A stretch of 64,000 nucleotides of DNA from Pseudomonas viridiflava (GTDB lineage: Bacteria; Pseudomonadota; Gammaproteobacteria; Pseudomonadales; Pseudomonadaceae), in assembly GCF_900589395.1 (NCBI RefSeq), contig NZ_UUIS01000044.1, positions 122,438 through 186,437 of the forward strand, given 5' to 3'. Below the pieces are notes generated by a model. It had not been told where the DNA came from. It did not search any database and worked only from the letters and a program-made list of their open reading frames with translations. Position numbers and translations under genes: made by a program. How positions within the stretch are numbered: position 1 is the stretch's first letter; each line of letters opens with the position of its first letter. Shown piece after piece: positions 61,726 through 64,000 of this stretch.

Positions 61726-63351
61726 TCAGAAAATATAATCAGTCGTCAAAAAGCTCGATTCACGATTACGAATGATCTCGCTGATCAGCGTCTTGTTGCC
61801 TTCCTGGAATTTGGTGGCCACCAGGGTCCGGATCGAAAACACCCGTAACGCATCGTGGACCGAAAGGGTGCCTTCGGCTGAGTTCTTGCGTCCGTTGAAC
61901 GGATACTGGTCCGGGCCACGCTGGCACTGGGCATTGATATTGATGCGTCCGACCTGATTGGCGAAGGCGTCTACCAGCCGGCCCACTTGCGCCGAGTCGT
62001 TGCCGAAGATACTCAGTTGCTGGCCGAAGTCGGAGTCGAGTACGTAGTCGATCACCGTCTGCAGGTCGCGGTAGGCCACCACCGGCACCACAGGGCCGAA
62101 CTGCTCCTCGTGGTAAACACGCATGTCGGCGGTCACCGGATACAGCACGGCTGGGTAGAAGAAGTTCTCCAGCACCTCGCCGCCGCCTTCGTTGACCACC
62201 CGGGCGCCTTTTTCCACCGCGTCGGCCACCAGACCTTGCAGGTAATCGGTCTTGCCCGGTTCCGGCAGCGGCGTCAGCGACACCCCTGGCTCCCACGGCA
62301 TGCCGGGCTTGAGCTGGGCCAACCGGGCCTGGAATTTTTCCAGGAACGGCTCGACCACATCCTCATGCACGAACAGGATCTTCAGCGCCGTGCAGCGCTG
62401 GCCATTGAACGACAGGGCGCCGGTGACCGACTCGCTGACGGCATTGTCCAGATCGACATCCGGCAGCACGATGCCTGGGTTCTTGGCATCCAGCCCCAGG
62501 GCGGCGCGCAGGCGGTGCGGACGAGGGTGCAGCTTTTTCAGGTCGCTGGCAGCCTTGTTGGTGCCGATGAAGGCAAACACATCAATCTTGCCGGTGGCCA
62601 TCAGGGCGCTGACCGTCTCGCGGCCGCGGCCGTAGATGACGTTGATCACGCCGGCCGGAAAGCTGTCGCGGAAGGCTTCGAGCAACGGCCGGATCAGCAG
62701 CACGCCGAACTTGGCCGGCTTGAACACCACGGTGTTGCCCATGATGAGTGCCGGAATCAGCGTAGTGAACGTTTCGTTGAGCGGGTAGTTGTACGGCCCC
62801 ATGCACAAGGTGACGCCCAGCGGCACGCGACGGATCTGCCCCAGGGTGTCTTGTTCCAGCTCGAAGCGGCTGGAGCGCCGATCCAGCTCCTTGAGCGCGT
62901 TGATGGTGTCGACGATGTAGTCACAGGTGCGATCAAACTCCTTTTCCGAGTCCTTGAGGTTCTTGCCGATTTCCCACATCAACAGCTTGACCACCGCCTC
63001 GCGTTGCTCGCGCATACGCTTGAGGAAGGTTTCGACATGCTGAATACGCTCGACCACCCGCAGCGTCGGCCAGGCGCCCTGGCCTCGGTCATAGGCGCGC
63101 ACCGCCGCGTCCAGGGCAGTCATCGCGGTGTCGGCATCCATCAGCGGCGTACTGCCCAACACCACCGGCTCCAGGGTGTCACCGTGGCGCAGGCTGATCG
63201 GGCTGCGCACCGGCGCCAAGGGGCCTGGCCAGGATTGCAGGCGACCATCGACCAGGTACTCGCGCTGCTCGATGGCAGGGCCCGGGCGCCAGGCTTCGGG
63301 AATCTGGTCGGCCTCGGGAAACAAGGATTCAAGACGATGACCCTGTGACAT
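61726..63351 (-). CDS. gapN: NADP-dependent glyceraldehyde-3-phosphate dehydrogenase-like aldehyde dehydrogenase
   Basis: This is a 541-residue aldehyde dehydrogenase superfamily member. The cofactor region is VTLCMGPYNYPLNE, the glutamate/asparagine region IGTNKAASDLKK, and the catalytic cysteine is in ALSFNGQRCTALKI (about residues 315-328). The long form with an extra ~50-residue N terminus is typical of the Pseudomonas GapN-like group. It would oxidise glyceraldehyde-3-phosphate to 3-phosphoglycerate with NADP+, without ATP formation. Other aldehyde substrates are possible. It stands alone, convergent with the fusion gene. Confidence 0.82.
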   Translation of the reverse strand: MSQGHRLESLFPEADQIPEAWRPGPAIEQREYLVDGRLQSWPGPLAPVRSPISLRHGDTLEPVVLGSTPLMDADTAMTALDAAVRAYDRGQGAWPTLRVVERIQHVETFLKRMREQREAVVKLLMWEIGKNLKDSEKEFDRTCDYIVDTINALKELDRRSSRFELEQDTLGQIRRVPLGVTLCMGPYNYPLNETFTTLIPALIMGNTVVFKPAKFGVLLIRPLLEAFRDSFPAGVINVIYGRGRETVSALMATGKIDVFAFIGTNKAASDLKKLHPRPHRLRAALGLDAKNPGIVLPDVDLDNAVSESVTGALSFNGQRCTALKILFVHEDVVEPFLEKFQARLAQLKPGMPWEPGVSLTPLPEPGKTDYLQGLVADAVEKGARVVNEGGGEVLENFFYPAVLYPVTADMRVYHEEQFGPVVPVVAYRDLQTVIDYVLDSDFGQQLSIFGNDSAQVGRLVDAFANQVGRININAQCQRGPDQYPFNGRKNSAEGTLSVHDALRVFSIRTLVATKFQEGNKTLISEIIRNRESSFLTTDYIF

Positions 63352-63513
63352 GAACTCACCTCACTGTGATGGATTGGAAAAACGGCCTTGAACACACTAC
63401 GCCACCTGCCAGGGGCGATGAAACCCGAGGTCTTTGATTCGCCTGAATTTTTTTCGGTATTTTTCAGTGGTGGCGCTTGACTACCTCATTTAAATCAGTA
63501 AGATAGCCCTCAT

Positions 63514-63589
<76 letters not shown>

Positions 63590-63608
63590 GAATTTTTAGA
63601 TGTAAATC

Positions 63609-63701
63609 AAGGTCTTGCGCAGCTTTCGCCGACAATGAGACCAAATGACAGCGTGTACGTCATTTGGTCCTCGGAATGAGAGTGGTGCAAGGCCTTTTTT
63701 A
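63609..63701 (+). repeat. Nested inverted repeats 3' of tRNA-Asn
   Basis: The outer arms AAGGTCTTGC (63609-63618) and GCAAGGCCTT (63687-63696, one G-U) enclose inner arms GACCAAATGAC (63639-63649) and GTCATTTGGTC (63659-63669). The outer arm runs into six T residues. The element looks like a large terminator or a small structured RNA. Confidence 0.65.
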
Positions 63702-63708
63702 TGCCCGC

Positions 63709-63875
63709 TTGCAAAGGCGCATCGCCATCGTTTCAATCAACGGCGGACCGTTCAAAACCACGGTCACCGCCAATCTGGGCGCGTTCTGTGCCGACGCAAA
63801 CATCTGAACCCTGCTGATTGACCTCGACACCCAGCCGTCGTTGTCGTCCTACTACCGTCTCGACCATGAAACATC
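63709..63875 (+). pseudogene. Degenerate soj/ParA-type ATPase of integrative-element type, 5' fragment
   Basis: Translation from TTG 63709 gives QRRIAIVSINGGPFKTTVTA, then NLGAFCADANI, a TGA stop at 63805, and then TLLIDLDTQPSLSSYYRLD in the same frame. This is recognisably the N terminus of Soj/ParA proteins carried by ICEs, where it normally reads KGGVGKTT and LLLDLDxQPTLSSYY. The Walker A motif is destroyed (GGPFKTT), a stop is in frame, and the frame is cut at 63876 by what looks like the end of an IS66-family element. It is therefore a dead remnant. Confidence 0.75.
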
Positions 63876-64000
63876 GTAAGCGCTCCATAAACCCCACCGT
63901 GCTCAATATGGGTGGCGCGCTCAGCTAGGCGATGCAGGTGAGCAGTTCCACGGCAGCAAGGCTTCGTAGTCTTCAACCGATGTCGCCGTCGGTAGGCGTT
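63876..64000 (-). mobile_element. End of an IS66-family insertion sequence (partial, runs off the edge)
   Basis: GTAAGCGCTCC at 63876 matches the typical outer end of IS66-family terminal repeats. From the window edge, the minus strand encodes a partial frame ending at TGA 63921, with SVEDYEALLPWN near its C terminus, the usual ending of the IS66 transposase TnpC. The element therefore inserted into the soj-like gene. The eight bases before it (63868-63875) would be one target duplication; the other copy is outside the window. Confidence 0.72.

Overview
The window is a high-GC chromosomal segment from a Pseudomonas, most like the P. putida / P. fluorescens side of the genus. The strongest marker is the order ppsR-ppsA-hydrolase-rraA-zntB-crfX-cmpX-sigX-oprF-cobA, followed by the nitrate-assimilation genes, pyrD-rmf-rlmKL, dacB-yggL-rocS/rocA and dgt. 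This order is familiar from Pseudomonas chromosomes. Codon use is uniform until the right edge. No rRNA operon, CRISPR array or prophage was seen.

Layout. 1-1251: two genes of a transglutaminase-like / aspartic-protease-like pair (the first is cut by the window edge). 1533-8237: 2-methylcitrate cycle operon (GntR regulator, prpB, prpC, acnD, prpF) for propionate use, with no prpD after prpF. 8411-12620: three overlapping uncharacterised genes (TPR-like, PcfJ-like, DUF1266-like), the best candidate here for an undescribed system. 12635-22551: GST, the PEP synthase pair ppsR/ppsA, a hydrolase, rraA, zntB and the cell-envelope stress locus crfX-cmpX-sigX-oprF. 22682-32779: nitrate assimilation on the minus strand (cobA, nasA, a NirB-N-terminal-like flavoprotein, a PP2C-kinase fusion, narK, nasT, nasS). 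Three transcription units here (nasS-nasT, narK-kinase, flavoprotein-nasA-cobA) each start with a sigma-54-type promoter followed by an RNA leader with two hexaloop hairpins. The second hairpin overlaps the 5' arm of an intrinsic terminator, the architecture expected for NasT (ANTAR) antitermination.

33003-51119: pyrD, rmf, rlmKL, a CHASE/PAS/GGDEF diguanylate cyclase, dacB, yggL, a RocS/BvgS-type phosphorelay with its RocA regulator, a lone receiver protein, a dGTPase-like protein, an EAL phosphodiesterase and a YqjD/YqjE-type membrane gene trio. 51457-63351: an ammonium transporter with a sigma-54-type promoter; benABCD behind a textbook XylS/BenR double site but without benR; a short chemoreceptor; and a catabolic-looking group of two LigI-like amidohydrolases and an MFS carrier. 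One amidohydrolase is fused in frame to a GntR/FCD regulator. A GapN-like dehydrogenase closes the region. 63514-64000: tRNA-Asn, then a dead soj/parA-like gene of integrative-element type interrupted by the end of an IS66-family element, so a mobile or formerly mobile region begins at this edge.
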